Of a DNA stretch of 64,000 nt, positions 44,661 through 53,076 are shown one piece after another. The notes under the pieces were generated by a model, which saw only the letters and a program-made list of their open reading frames with translations, was not told where the DNA came from and made no database searches. Source of the DNA: an uncultured Erysipelotrichaceae bacterium (GTDB taxonomy: Bacteria > Bacillota_I > Bacilli_A > RFN20 > CAG-826); contig CACYSA010000008.1 of NCBI GenBank assembly GCA_902777015.1, positions 1-64,000 on the forward strand, read 5' to 3'. Position 1 is the first letter of the stretch, and each line of letters opens with the position of its first letter. The position numbers and the translations under genes were made by a program.

Positions 44661-46259
44661 TTATTCAGCGGTATTTAACGCAAACACTAGAGGAATAACT
44701 GTTTCCAAAGCATGGAAATCAATAAGTCTCATAAGGTTTTGTTTGTAATCCGCAGAAGCAAATAAAAGTAAGAGCGCAATCTTTTGTGTTGCTAACTCAG
44801 CAACAGCATTTGTGGACGTTTTTAATTGAGCATCATCATAAGCAAAATTATGCTCATTTAAGATTGGAGTAAGGAAATTATATAAACCATCAGTGGATAA
44901 AAGACCCAGCATACCAAAAGCACCCATCTCTGATAATTTAGTTTTAATATCTTCAACCACATCACTTGGAAGAGAGAAGAATAAAGACACTAAATATGCA
45001 GCATCACCTTGGACATTATCAACAAAATTTTCTCTAGTGGAAATATCTCTATTTTGTTGTCCGTCACCAATATCTGTTACTGGTTTTAACAAATAACTAA
45101 TTACGAAATTAACAAAATCAATATCATTAGCAAAGTTAGGAATTGATGCATCTTCTGGATCTTCGTTTCTAGGAGTAAAAGTTGGAAGCACTAATTTTTC
45201 ATTATATTCATTAACTTTAGCGTCAGCGTTTTCACTATATAATTCAATATCCACACCAACACGTTTTAAACCATATTCAGTTGGCGCAACATAAGTAACT
45301 AAATCAGCGGAGTTAACAATATTGAAGATTGATTTATATTCTTTTGTGTTTTCAACACTGACACCTTTTGGTGTTTCAAATAGATACGCATAGTAGTTAG
45401 ATTCTTCCACTATTTTGTCATCAAGAATAAAAGTGGACATCAAATTAGCGATAGCGGCAGTTCTTGAATAACCATTAACAAACACTTTTGGTTCGTTATA
45501 TTTAGCTAAATAATCGAGGAATACTGGTAAGACTTTTGTGACACCTTCCATAAAACCTTCATGGTCACCTTCTTTACCAATGGTTAAGTTTTGTTCCCAT
45601 TGTTTTTGATAGTTATAGCCACTGAGAGAAAGAGCCACTAGATCATCATTACCAATCTTTTTATGAGCAAGAGAGAATAAGACTGAGTCTTTTTCTTGTT
45701 CTTTATCATAATCTTCAGAGTAATAGATATCATCGAATGAATGATATGTATAAAGTCTCGCTAATTCGTCTTTATAAGGCGCTGCTGCGACAAATGATAA
45801 TGCTTCAATAGCAAGGTTCTTATTAAATGTTGTTGATTTATGGGCAAATGATAAATATTCCTTTGGAACATCAAATTCCACATCAATTGGTTTACCTTCT
45901 TCATCCGATAAGAGCATTGATTCAACCTTAGCGTGATATGCTTCATCTACTGGTTGAGTACTACTTGAAGCAGAACTTGAACTACTTGGTTGTGCACTAG
46001 ATGATGGTTGTGCACTGCTTGAAGAAGGTTGAGCACTGCTTGAAGATGGCTTAGCACTGCTACTACCTTTCGCACTACTTGGTGCCACTGAAGAACTCTT
46101 TTGTTCTGAACTTGTTCCTCTATCACTACTGACTGATGTAGCGGGAACAACGCTACTATCATTTATTGAACTTTTAGGGGCTTCACTACTAGGAGTCGCT
46201 TTATTACAAGAGACCACCATTAGGGAAGCGGCTAATAACAAGAATATTTTACTTTTCAT
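44661..46259 (-). CDS. serine-rich-linker lipoprotein with lipase-like alpha/beta hydrolase domain
   Basis: A 532-residue lipoprotein. The lipobox MVVSC places the modified Cys near residue 18. Residues about 25-105 are a low-complexity linker of Ser, Pro, Ala and Gln with repeats of the form SSSSAQP, which would hold the enzyme away from the membrane. The rest resembles a class 3 lipase-type alpha/beta hydrolase, with the candidate nucleophile in VNGYSRTAAIAN near 265. The G-Y-S-R-T form departs from GxSxG. I start at the ATG 10 bases after AAAGGAG, since the 26 extra codons in the longer frame lack a site and would hide the signal peptide. An OmpR/PhoB-type box lies upstream. Confidence 0.68.
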   Translation of the reverse strand: MKSKIFLLLAASLMVVSCNKATPSSEAPKSSINDSSVVPATSVSSDRGTSSEQKSSSVAPSSAKGSSSAKPSSSSAQPSSSSAQPSSSAQPSSSSSASSSTQPVDEAYHAKVESMLLSDEEGKPIDVEFDVPKEYLSFAHKSTTFNKNLAIEALSFVAAAPYKDELARLYTYHSFDDIYYSEDYDKEQEKDSVLFSLAHKKIGNDDLVALSLSGYNYQKQWEQNLTIGKEGDHEGFMEGVTKVLPVFLDYLAKYNEPKVFVNGYSRTAAIANLMSTFILDDKIVEESNYYAYLFETPKGVSVENTKEYKSIFNIVNSADLVTYVAPTEYGLKRVGVDIELYSENADAKVNEYNEKLVLPTFTPRNEDPEDASIPNFANDIDFVNFVISYLLKPVTDIGDGQQNRDISTRENFVDNVQGDAAYLVSLFFSLPSDVVEDIKTKLSEMGAFGMLGLLSTDGLYNFLTPILNEHNFAYDDAQLKTSTNAVAELATQKIALLLLFASADYKQNLMRLIDFHALETVIPLVFALNTAE

Positions 46260-46280
46260 ATATAAAAGTCTCCTTTCATT

Positions 46281-46316
46281 AATATGATACCACCCTTTTG
46301 TCACAGATGTGCCACA
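46281..46316 (-). promoter_or_regulatory. direct-repeat box and -10 upstream of the lipase-like gene
   Basis: On the minus strand TGTGGCA-CATC-TGTGACA (46299-46316) gives two heptamers at an 11-base interval, followed 12 bases later by CATATT (46281-46286) as -10. Nearly the same box lies upstream of the acyltransferase-3 gene. Confidence 0.5.
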
Positions 46317-46322
46317 CGCGTG

Positions 46323-46347
46323 AAAAAAATTAGGCAAATTGCCTAAT
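46323..46347 (-). terminator. intrinsic terminator overlapping the 46343 gene stop
   Basis: On the minus strand ATTAGGCAA and TTGCCTAAT form a 9-bp stem with almost no loop, then TTTTTTT. The stop codon of the preceding small gene lies within the stem. Confidence 0.75.
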
Positions 46348-46651
46348 CTTTGTTTTCATCTTCTTGTTTATTTTCTTCAGTTTCTGGGTTTTCTTTATTA
46401 TCTTGTTCTTCTTCGCCCACTACCTTTTCAGCGGTTCCCGCTGCGGCTTTACCTAATGACTTACCAGCTTCACCGAATGATTTGCCTGTTTCTCTCCAGG
46501 CATTACTTACTTCTGTATGACCATTGTTTTCAATCATATTTTCATCATCAGTGAATACCGTCTTCATTGTTTTGCCAAAAGCTTTACCAAAATTGGAGAA
46601 GGCTTTACCGGTATTTTTACCCATTTCTTTCCATTTATCTTTTAATGACAT
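46343..46651 (-). CDS. small hydrophilic protein with glycine/lysine/phenylalanine repeats
   Basis: A 102-residue protein without membrane segments. It has repeated GK-x-F motifs (GKNTGKAFSNFGKAFGKTMK, later GKSFGEAGKSLGKAAAG) and an acidic, Asn/Glu-rich tail. I do not recognise a named family. It sits 33 bases after yggS on the same strand and ends in its own terminator. An amphipathic, membrane-surface association is possible. Confidence 0.6.
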   Translation of the reverse strand: MSLKDKWKEMGKNTGKAFSNFGKAFGKTMKTVFTDDENMIENNGHTEVSNAWRETGKSFGEAGKSLGKAAAGTAEKVVGEEEQDNKENPETEENKQEDENKD

Positions 46652-46684
46652 TTTTGTTTTACCTGATTTCCTTAATATATCTTA

Positions 46685-47320
46685 CTATTCTTCGAATAAA
46701 ATTCTACCTAATCTTATATGTGTAGCGCCTTCTTCTATAGCAATCTTATAGTCATAACTCATACCCATAGATAAATAAGGTATTTTTATATTTAATTCTT
46801 TCGATAATTCTATTTGTAATTCTTTTAATTTTCTAAATTGTTCGTGGAGGCTCTCGATAGAAGAATTGGCCACCGCCATCATCATAAGACCAACAATATT
46901 GATGTTTTGATATTGTAAACATTGTTTAATAAAGTCTTTAACTTCATAATATGGAACGCCATTTTTGTTTTCTTCTAAATTAATTGATACTTCTATAAAG
47001 CAGTTTAAAGGACTACTACGATATTTATTAATCACTTTAGCGAGTTCTAATGAATCTAATGAATGTAGATAATCAATCTTATCAAGCACTAAGTGGGCTT
47101 TATTTCTTTGCAAATGTCCAATGAAATGCCATTTAATATCTAGATTTCTTAATGCTTCATATTTACTAATAAAAGCATCCACTCTATTTTCACCAAAGTT
47201 ATAAACCCCAGCATCGTAAAGATCTTTCAAATCATCAACACTACCATATTTTGTAGCGGCAACAAGTGTGATATCTTTTGGTAATGTTTTAAGAAAGTCT
47301 TTTATATCGTGCCTGATCAT
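46685..47320 (-). CDS. yggS: YggS/PROSC-type pyridoxal phosphate homeostasis protein
   Basis: A 211-residue PLP-binding protein of the YggS family, close to the usual 220-230. ITLVAATKYG near residue 20 carries the PLP lysine; NFGENRVDAF near 42, WHFIGHLQRNK near 62, FIEVSINLEENKNG near 108 and LSMGMSYDYKIAIEEGATHIRLGR near the C-terminus match family blocks. I start at MIRHDIKDF: TGCTATATT ends 12 bases upstream of this ATG and there is no ribosome site, so the leader would be only a few bases. Earlier codons would fall in or before the promoter. The four-copy repeat array lies directly upstream. Confidence 0.85.
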   Translation of the reverse strand: MIRHDIKDFLKTLPKDITLVAATKYGSVDDLKDLYDAGVYNFGENRVDAFISKYEALRNLDIKWHFIGHLQRNKAHLVLDKIDYLHSLDSLELAKVINKYRSSPLNCFIEVSINLEENKNGVPYYEVKDFIKQCLQYQNINIVGLMMMAVANSSIESLHEQFRKLKELQIELSKELNIKIPYLSMGMSYDYKIAIEEGATHIRLGRILFEE

Positions 47321-47356
47321 ATTCAATAAAAGAATATAGCACAAAAAATGCGTAGC

Positions 47357-47475
47357 ATCACAAAATTCGGCACTTTTTTTCGCCAAAAATCACAAAATTC
47401 GGCACTTTTTAATAGGGTTTTATCACAAAATTCGGCACTTTTTTTCGCCAAAAATCACAAAATTCGGAATTTTGT
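47357..47475. repeat. four-copy array of a 17-bp repeat at 32-33-bp intervals
   Basis: ATCACAAAATTCGGCAC starts at 47357, 47389 and 47422, with a partial fourth copy at 47454 (first 14 bases). The spacing is 32, 33 and 32. The last copy becomes a perfect palindrome ACAAAATTC-G-GAATTTTGT (47457-47475). It fills the gap between yggS (minus) and the GT-C-like gene (plus) and may control either. The period equals that of the AAA_14 promoter repeats, though no such gene adjoins. Confidence 0.7.
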
Positions 47476-47512
47476 CTTAATACAAACGCCAAACAATATC
47501 ACTTTTCATTGA

Positions 47513-47549
47513 TTGTTATATAACAAATTGTTGTTATTACGTTTATAAT
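47513..47549 (+). promoter_or_regulatory. palindrome and -10 of the GT-C-like gene
   Basis: TTGTTATATAACAA (47513-47526) is a perfect 14-bp palindrome. TATAAT (47544-47549) follows and ends 9 bases before the ATG, so the transcript should be nearly leaderless. The palindrome would cover the -35 region and could be an operator. Confidence 0.5.
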
Positions 47550-47558
47550 GATATCGCT

Positions 47559-49904
47559 ATGTTTTTTATTAACTACTTATTAGCGTTAGCATTGTTCGTT
47601 ATTATCTATCTAGCCACACGATTAGTGCTTTTCTGGTGCAAGAAAAAAGCTATCTGGCCAATAGCAGATTTTAATTTATTGATTAGGGCTATTGCTTATA
47701 GCGGTATCACGTTATTACTATTAGGTATTCTTCATATCGTATTTAAGAAGATTAACACTATTAATTTGTTATGGCTTGATGCTTCTATCTATATTTTCTT
47801 AGCGATTATCAAGCCAGAACAAATATTTAATCTAATTAAAAGCAAAGAAAGATATGTCCCTAAAAAGCATCACTTCCTAGGAGGAGCTTTCTTTGTTTTT
47901 ATTTTATTAGAATGCTTTGTTTTTAACGCTAAAGGATACAGCGCTAATAAGGAAACATATACATATCAAAATTACATTAGTGAAGGTATCACCACTGATG
48001 GAGAGATTAAAGATAACAAAATCATCTTAAAAAATAAGCAATGCATTTATATCGACACTGATAAGAAAGATTATGAAAATCTCTATCTTCATTTCAATAC
48101 TGAAGATATGAACTTATATGTTAATATCCACGAAAAGAAAGTAGACGCTAGTGAATATACATTTAAGAAATTTGTTTTAATAGATCCTTCTATTGATGCA
48201 TATGGCTATATCTCTTTAGACCATATGGATGACGTCTCTAGTTTAAAGATTGAATTTGATATTGATGATTCTAGATATTTAAATGATTCCACTAAGCCAT
48301 TAATTACTATTGATAAGATTAGTTTTGATGCTTATTTCCCACTTATCATTAATCCTCTTAGATTAGGGGGAATATTAGGATTATTATTAATTGGCTTTAA
48401 CTTTGTTAAATTGTTCGTTAAAAACGAATTAAAAGAAGAATTAAATACATATCAAAAATTAGAAAGAGTAGTTCTCTTTGGTGGCATTGTTATCTTCGTT
48501 TATTTCTTTATTATCTCTTTAATTAATCACACCACTTATTTCATTAAATATGACGAATTGTATCTAGGTGGGACATCATCAAATAATATCTACTATCAGC
48601 AGTTAGATGCTTATATTAAAGGACAACTACATATTGATACTCCAGTTGATCCAAATTTAGCGGCATTATCTAATCCATATGATCCCGCGAATAGAACTGG
48701 AATGACTTATTTATGGGACCATGCTTTCTATAACGGTAAATATTATTGTTATTATGGTCACGCTCCTATTTATTTAGTGATGTTACCTATTTATTGGATC
48801 AGTAAATATGTACCATCTAACTTATTTGTCTTACAATTAGGTACTTTATTCTCCATATTTACTTATCTATTAGCAGCACTTCAAATCATTAAATTATTTA
48901 TTAAAAAGGCTAATACTTCTTCTATTGTCTTAACACTAGTGGCGATGGTCTTTGGCTCATTATTACTATGCAATAACACTTATGAATATGGTGGTATGAC
49001 TTATCGTATTCCATATGCTTACGCGAATGGTTTCTTATTCTTGACAATCTATTTATTTATGAAAGGATATAAAGCGGATAGATATCGTTTCTTATATTTT
49101 GCTTTTACCGCGTTAAGTTTGGTCTTTATTATCTTATCTCGTCCATTAGAGGCAATTTACTTAATCTTATTCTTACCTCTTATTGTTAAGATGCTTATTA
49201 AAGAATTTAAGAATAATAAAAAAGGCATGATATTAAATTATGTTCCAGCGTTAAGTATTTTATTAACCGGTGCGATTATTGTCTGCGTGATGAACTACAC
49301 TAGATTTGGTAGCATCTTAGAATTTGGTGAACACTACCAATTAACAGTGACAGATTGCACTAAAAACCATTTAAGCATTGATGGTGTTTTACCAACTATT
49401 TATCACTACTTCATCCAACCACCACAATATGTGAAAGAAAGTGGCATGTTGTCTTATACATATCATCAAGAAGGATTTGATATCCATCCATATGTCACTG
49501 GTTCTATTGGCTTAGCATTTATTCCTGTTTCTTTATTAATGGTCTTAGTGCCTTTTGTTGTTAAGAAAGATGATGATTTATCATTCATTATTTTTGCTAT
49601 TGCTAGTCCAATAGTTGTCTTCTTTGTAGCATTTGTTAATTACTGCTTTGCGGGTGTCTGTCCAAGATATATGAATGACTTCTTACCATGGGCTTCTATT
49701 GCGGGTGGCTTAATGGGACTTAAAGCTATTGAAAGAAGCGAAAATAAATACAAAGCTGTTCAACCAATAATAAGTATTGTTTTATTCATCAGCATTTTCT
49801 TAACTGGACAATATCATTTCCAAGAATTTGATGGTTTAAGAATTGGTGATTTCCATGGTTTATTAGGTATTATTAAAACAATCACCAATCGTTATAACGT
49901 CTAG
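47559..49904 (+). CDS. polytopic GT-C-like glycosyltransferase, probable
   Basis: A 781-residue protein with about 12-13 membrane helices. Helices 1-4 come first, then an extracytoplasmic beta-rich domain (about 130-260), then the GT-C-like core. The motif YQQLDAYIKGQLHID near 346-360, followed by SNPYDPANR and HAFYNGKYYCYYGHAP, resembles large membrane glycosyltransferases using polyprenyl-phosphate sugars, with the Asp as possible base. It likely decorates a surface glycan or protein. The start is set by the -10 nine bases upstream. The donor and acceptor are unknown. Confidence 0.7.
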   Translation: MFFINYLLALALFVIIYLATRLVLFWCKKKAIWPIADFNLLIRAIAYSGITLLLLGILHIVFKKINTINLLWLDASIYIFLAIIKPEQIFNLIKSKERYVPKKHHFLGGAFFVFILLECFVFNAKGYSANKETYTYQNYISEGITTDGEIKDNKIILKNKQCIYIDTDKKDYENLYLHFNTEDMNLYVNIHEKKVDASEYTFKKFVLIDPSIDAYGYISLDHMDDVSSLKIEFDIDDSRYLNDSTKPLITIDKISFDAYFPLIINPLRLGGILGLLLIGFNFVKLFVKNELKEELNTYQKLERVVLFGGIVIFVYFFIISLINHTTYFIKYDELYLGGTSSNNIYYQQLDAYIKGQLHIDTPVDPNLAALSNPYDPANRTGMTYLWDHAFYNGKYYCYYGHAPIYLVMLPIYWISKYVPSNLFVLQLGTLFSIFTYLLAALQIIKLFIKKANTSSIVLTLVAMVFGSLLLCNNTYEYGGMTYRIPYAYANGFLFLTIYLFMKGYKADRYRFLYFAFTALSLVFIILSRPLEAIYLILFLPLIVKMLIKEFKNNKKGMILNYVPALSILLTGAIIVCVMNYTRFGSILEFGEHYQLTVTDCTKNHLSIDGVLPTIYHYFIQPPQYVKESGMLSYTYHQEGFDIHPYVTGSIGLAFIPVSLLMVLVPFVVKKDDDLSFIIFAIASPIVVFFVAFVNYCFAGVCPRYMNDFLPWASIAGGLMGLKAIERSENKYKAVQPIISIVLFISIFLTGQYHFQEFDGLRIGDFHGLLGIIKTITNRYNV

Positions 49905-49990
49905 AATATTCAACTTTAATAAATCGATTTTGTTGTTTTTATTATTCTTATATTTATAAAAGTATACAATTGATATGAGGAGATTTTCAT

Positions 49991-50671
49991 ATGGCGGAAA
50001 AAGTATTAGAAATTAAAAACCTCAAGAAATATTACGGTAAAGGTGATTCATTAGTCTATAAAGGTGAAATGCTTGTCTTACTTGGTAATTCTGGATGTGG
50101 TAAATCCACATTACTTAATATTATCGGAGGTATGGATTCCCCTACTGATGGACATGTTTTAATTAACGGAGAAGATATTACTCAATATAAAGACAAGAAA
50201 TTAACTAATTACCGTAAAGAAAAGATTGGCTTTATTTTCCAATTCTATAATCTTTTACCAGATTTAACCGCCTTAGAAAATGTCAGAATGTCATTATCTA
50301 AAAAAGATGAAAATCATCTTAGTGAAAAGACATTAGAACTCGTGGGATTAGGTGATCAAAAGATGAAACAATATCCATCCCAAATGAGTGGCGGTGAACA
50401 ACAAAGAGTGTCTATCGCAAGAGCGTTAGTGAAAAACGCTGAAATCATTTTATGTGATGAACCAACAGGTGCATTAGATGATAAAACAGGTCGTAAGATT
50501 TTAGAGTTATTACAAGATATTGTTAGAAAACAAGGTCAAACAATGATTATTGTGACCCATACCACCCCTATCGCTGATATGGCTAATCGTGTCATTACTT
50601 TAAGAGATGGCAAGATTGAACACGAAAGAGTTAATGAACATCCATTATCTGCGAAAGATATTGTTTGGTAA
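49991..50671 (+). CDS. ABC transporter ATPase (LolD/MacB type)
   Basis: A 226-residue ATP-binding subunit. Walker A is LGNSGCGKSTLL near 32, the Q-loop FQFYNLLPDL near 83, the signature MSGGEQQRVSIARAL near 131, Walker B IILCDEPTGALD near 152 and the switch His in IVTHT near 185. Strong GAGGAG site at 7 bases. It forms a two-gene unit with the FtsX-type permease whose start lies five bases downstream. Such pairs export lipoproteins, peptides or toxins rather than import nutrients. Confidence 0.9.
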   Translation: MAEKVLEIKNLKKYYGKGDSLVYKGEMLVLLGNSGCGKSTLLNIIGGMDSPTDGHVLINGEDITQYKDKKLTNYRKEKIGFIFQFYNLLPDLTALENVRMSLSKKDENHLSEKTLELVGLGDQKMKQYPSQMSGGEQQRVSIARALVKNAEIILCDEPTGALDDKTGRKILELLQDIVRKQGQTMIIVTHTTPIADMANRVITLRDGKIEHERVNEHPLSAKDIVW

Positions 50672-50676
50672 AGATA

Positions 50677-53052
50677 ATGAAATTAGTTAAAAGCCTATTA
50701 TTACCATATCTTAAACGCTTCTGGTTAATGCTACTAAGTATCGTCTTAGTGGGCGCTTTTGGATGTGGGATATTAATTGGCTTAAGAAATTCATATCACG
50801 CAGTTGATAATGCGATACAAACATTATTGGATGAATGTGGTTATCCTGATTTATATGTCCAAACTATCGATGGAATTGATAGATCATATTTAAATCTTTT
50901 ACCTGATGACTTTAATGGTTATATGGGCATTAAAAAAGCCGAATATCGTAGCACATATACCACTACTTTTGATTTTGGTAATGATTCATATTCTGGAAGA
51001 TTAATTGGTTATGATGAAAATAGCATTTTAAAACATCATGTTGTAGACGGCGAAATCAAAGAAGAAGGCAAAGGTGTTCGTATGGAATATTATTTTGCTA
51101 AACATAATGGTTTTAAAGTCGGTGATACGATAAAGGCTAAAATGCCAGATAACACTATTTCTGAATTTAAAATTGACGCTACGATTGTTTCTCCAGAAGC
51201 ATCAATTGTTAAAGCGGATCCATATTCTATTTCTTCTTCTCGTGATTTTGCCTATATCTATGTTCCACAAAGTGAAATCACAAGTCATTTAAATAAAAAG
51301 ACATTTAATGAAATGTTATTTGTCTTTGAAGAAGGTCAAAGAAAATCATTAGATAAAACTATCGAATTATTAAAGTCATATTTAAAAGAAAAACAAGGTA
51401 TCGAAATAAAAGAAGATGATGTTAAACAGTTAAAGGCTAATATTGCTTACGCTACAACATATGATGATTCTGAAGTAACTACTTTCTATAAAGAAACTAG
51501 AAGTGCACTTAATTTGATTACTATATCCGCACCTTTGGTCTTCTTTGTGGTTGTTTTAATTGTTACTGCTTTATTCTTATTCCAAATAGTTAAACAGTGC
51601 CGTAAAGATATTGGTATTATGCGAGCATTAGGTGAGAAAACTAGTTCTATTGCATTAGTGTTCTTATCTATTGGTTTTGTTGTGGGCTTATTAGCCTGGT
51701 TAATAGGTGTAGGAATAGGTTCTATATTCACTCTGATTGCTAATCAAGCATATGGCAGTGCGATTAAATTATTCCCATTAGCATTTGCCTTAAAACCAGT
51801 AGCGATATTTGCGTCATTAGGTATTGTTGTTTTTGTCACTGTTTTAACTGCCTTCTTCGCGTCAATTAATATCTCTAAAGTTAGACCAGTAGAAGCAATG
51901 AAAGCTTTACCACCCACAAAGAACACTACTCCTTTATTAACTAGAACATTATTTAAGAAAGCCCCTATTACTTTAAAGGTCACTATCTCTCAAACATTAA
52001 GAAACTTCTCTAGATATATTCTTTCTGGTATCTGCTTATTAGCGAGTGGTATGTTAATCTTTGTCGCTTTATCAATTGGTGAAAGCAAGAATACGATGAT
52101 GAATCAAACATTTGAAACTAGACTTAATTATGATGTCCAAGTCTATTTCGATAATCTTCCAAGTGAAGAAGATATTAATAATACATTCTTAAGTAGTGAC
52201 ACTAATATCACCTCTAAGACATTAATTAAATATGTTCCTAGTGAAATTATTAACACCTCTAATAATAAGAAAACTATCGGCCTAATAAATGGCTTAAAAG
52301 ATAACCAAGAATTAATTAATGTCGTGGATGATTATCAACACACGATTGATGTTCCTAAAGATGGGATTATTTTATCAACATATCACGCTGGTTTATTGGA
52401 CGCTAAAGTGGGTGATATTATTACCGCTAATGAAGTGGAACTAAAAGTGACTGCGATATCTAATGAATATCTATATCAAGTTAGTTATACCAGTTTCGAT
52501 AATTATAATCCTGAACACGCTAGAGGTTCATTATTAGCGAAAGTTAAAAGTGAAAAAGAATTCTTTGATAAATATAAAGATGCAGAACACGTCACTTATA
52601 TATCTTATACAAGTGTGATATACGGCGAATTTAATGACCGTTTAGCGGCGTTTGAAATATCTAGTCGTTTACTAACGGCAATGGCCATTATCGTCGGTTT
52701 TATGATTGTCTTTAATATGATGCAAACAAATCTCAAAGAACAAAAGAGAACTTTTGCCACGATGAGGACATTAGGCTATCAAAGAATATCTATTTCTTTA
52801 GCGAATTTATTTACTAGTATTGTGCAATTTATCGTCGCGATGGTATTTGCCTTACCGATTGGTATTATCTTATCTAAACGCTTGTTAGAAAACATTTCTG
52901 TTCCAGATCAAATATATCCGTTTCCACACCACTACATCATGTATGTTTTAACAACGGTTATTGTCTTAGGTTTCCTTCTTGTTTCTCATTTCTTAACGAT
53001 GAACAAGATGAAAAAATGGAACTTACCAGAATCTGTAAAAGAAAGAGAATAA
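50677..53052 (+). CDS. FtsX-family ABC transporter permease
   Basis: A 791-residue permease. One N-terminal helix (about 13-35), a large extracytoplasmic domain (about 40-255), three helices of a first FtsX domain (about 260-395), a further helix (about 430-450), a second extracytoplasmic domain and a second FtsX domain of three helices at the C-terminus (about 655-780). This duplicated layout matches exporters such as bacitracin- or lipoprotein-type systems. I start at the ATG following the ATPase stop; four extra codons from an overlapping TTG are less likely. The substrate is unknown. Confidence 0.85.
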   Translation: MKLVKSLLLPYLKRFWLMLLSIVLVGAFGCGILIGLRNSYHAVDNAIQTLLDECGYPDLYVQTIDGIDRSYLNLLPDDFNGYMGIKKAEYRSTYTTTFDFGNDSYSGRLIGYDENSILKHHVVDGEIKEEGKGVRMEYYFAKHNGFKVGDTIKAKMPDNTISEFKIDATIVSPEASIVKADPYSISSSRDFAYIYVPQSEITSHLNKKTFNEMLFVFEEGQRKSLDKTIELLKSYLKEKQGIEIKEDDVKQLKANIAYATTYDDSEVTTFYKETRSALNLITISAPLVFFVVVLIVTALFLFQIVKQCRKDIGIMRALGEKTSSIALVFLSIGFVVGLLAWLIGVGIGSIFTLIANQAYGSAIKLFPLAFALKPVAIFASLGIVVFVTVLTAFFASINISKVRPVEAMKALPPTKNTTPLLTRTLFKKAPITLKVTISQTLRNFSRYILSGICLLASGMLIFVALSIGESKNTMMNQTFETRLNYDVQVYFDNLPSEEDINNTFLSSDTNITSKTLIKYVPSEIINTSNNKKTIGLINGLKDNQELINVVDDYQHTIDVPKDGIILSTYHAGLLDAKVGDIITANEVELKVTAISNEYLYQVSYTSFDNYNPEHARGSLLAKVKSEKEFFDKYKDAEHVTYISYTSVIYGEFNDRLAAFEISSRLLTAMAIIVGFMIVFNMMQTNLKEQKRTFATMRTLGYQRISISLANLFTSIVQFIVAMVFALPIGIILSKRLLENISVPDQIYPFPHHYIMYVLTTVIVLGFLLVSHFLTMNKMKKWNLPESVKERE

Positions 53053-53076
53053 AAAAGCACTTTTAGTGCTTCTTTT
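53051..53076. terminator. bidirectional intrinsic terminator
   Basis: AAGCAC-TTTTA-GTGCTT (53055-53071) is flanked by A residues on the left and TCTTTT on the right, so it can stop the ABC operon and the convergent acyl-CoA ligase gene. The last codons of the ligase gene lie in the stem. Confidence 0.8.

Noticed and set aside
47357-47475. CRISPR array
   Set aside because: The repeats are spaced regularly, but the intervening 15 bases or so are too short and are themselves repeated between copies 1-2 and 3-4. There are no cas genes.
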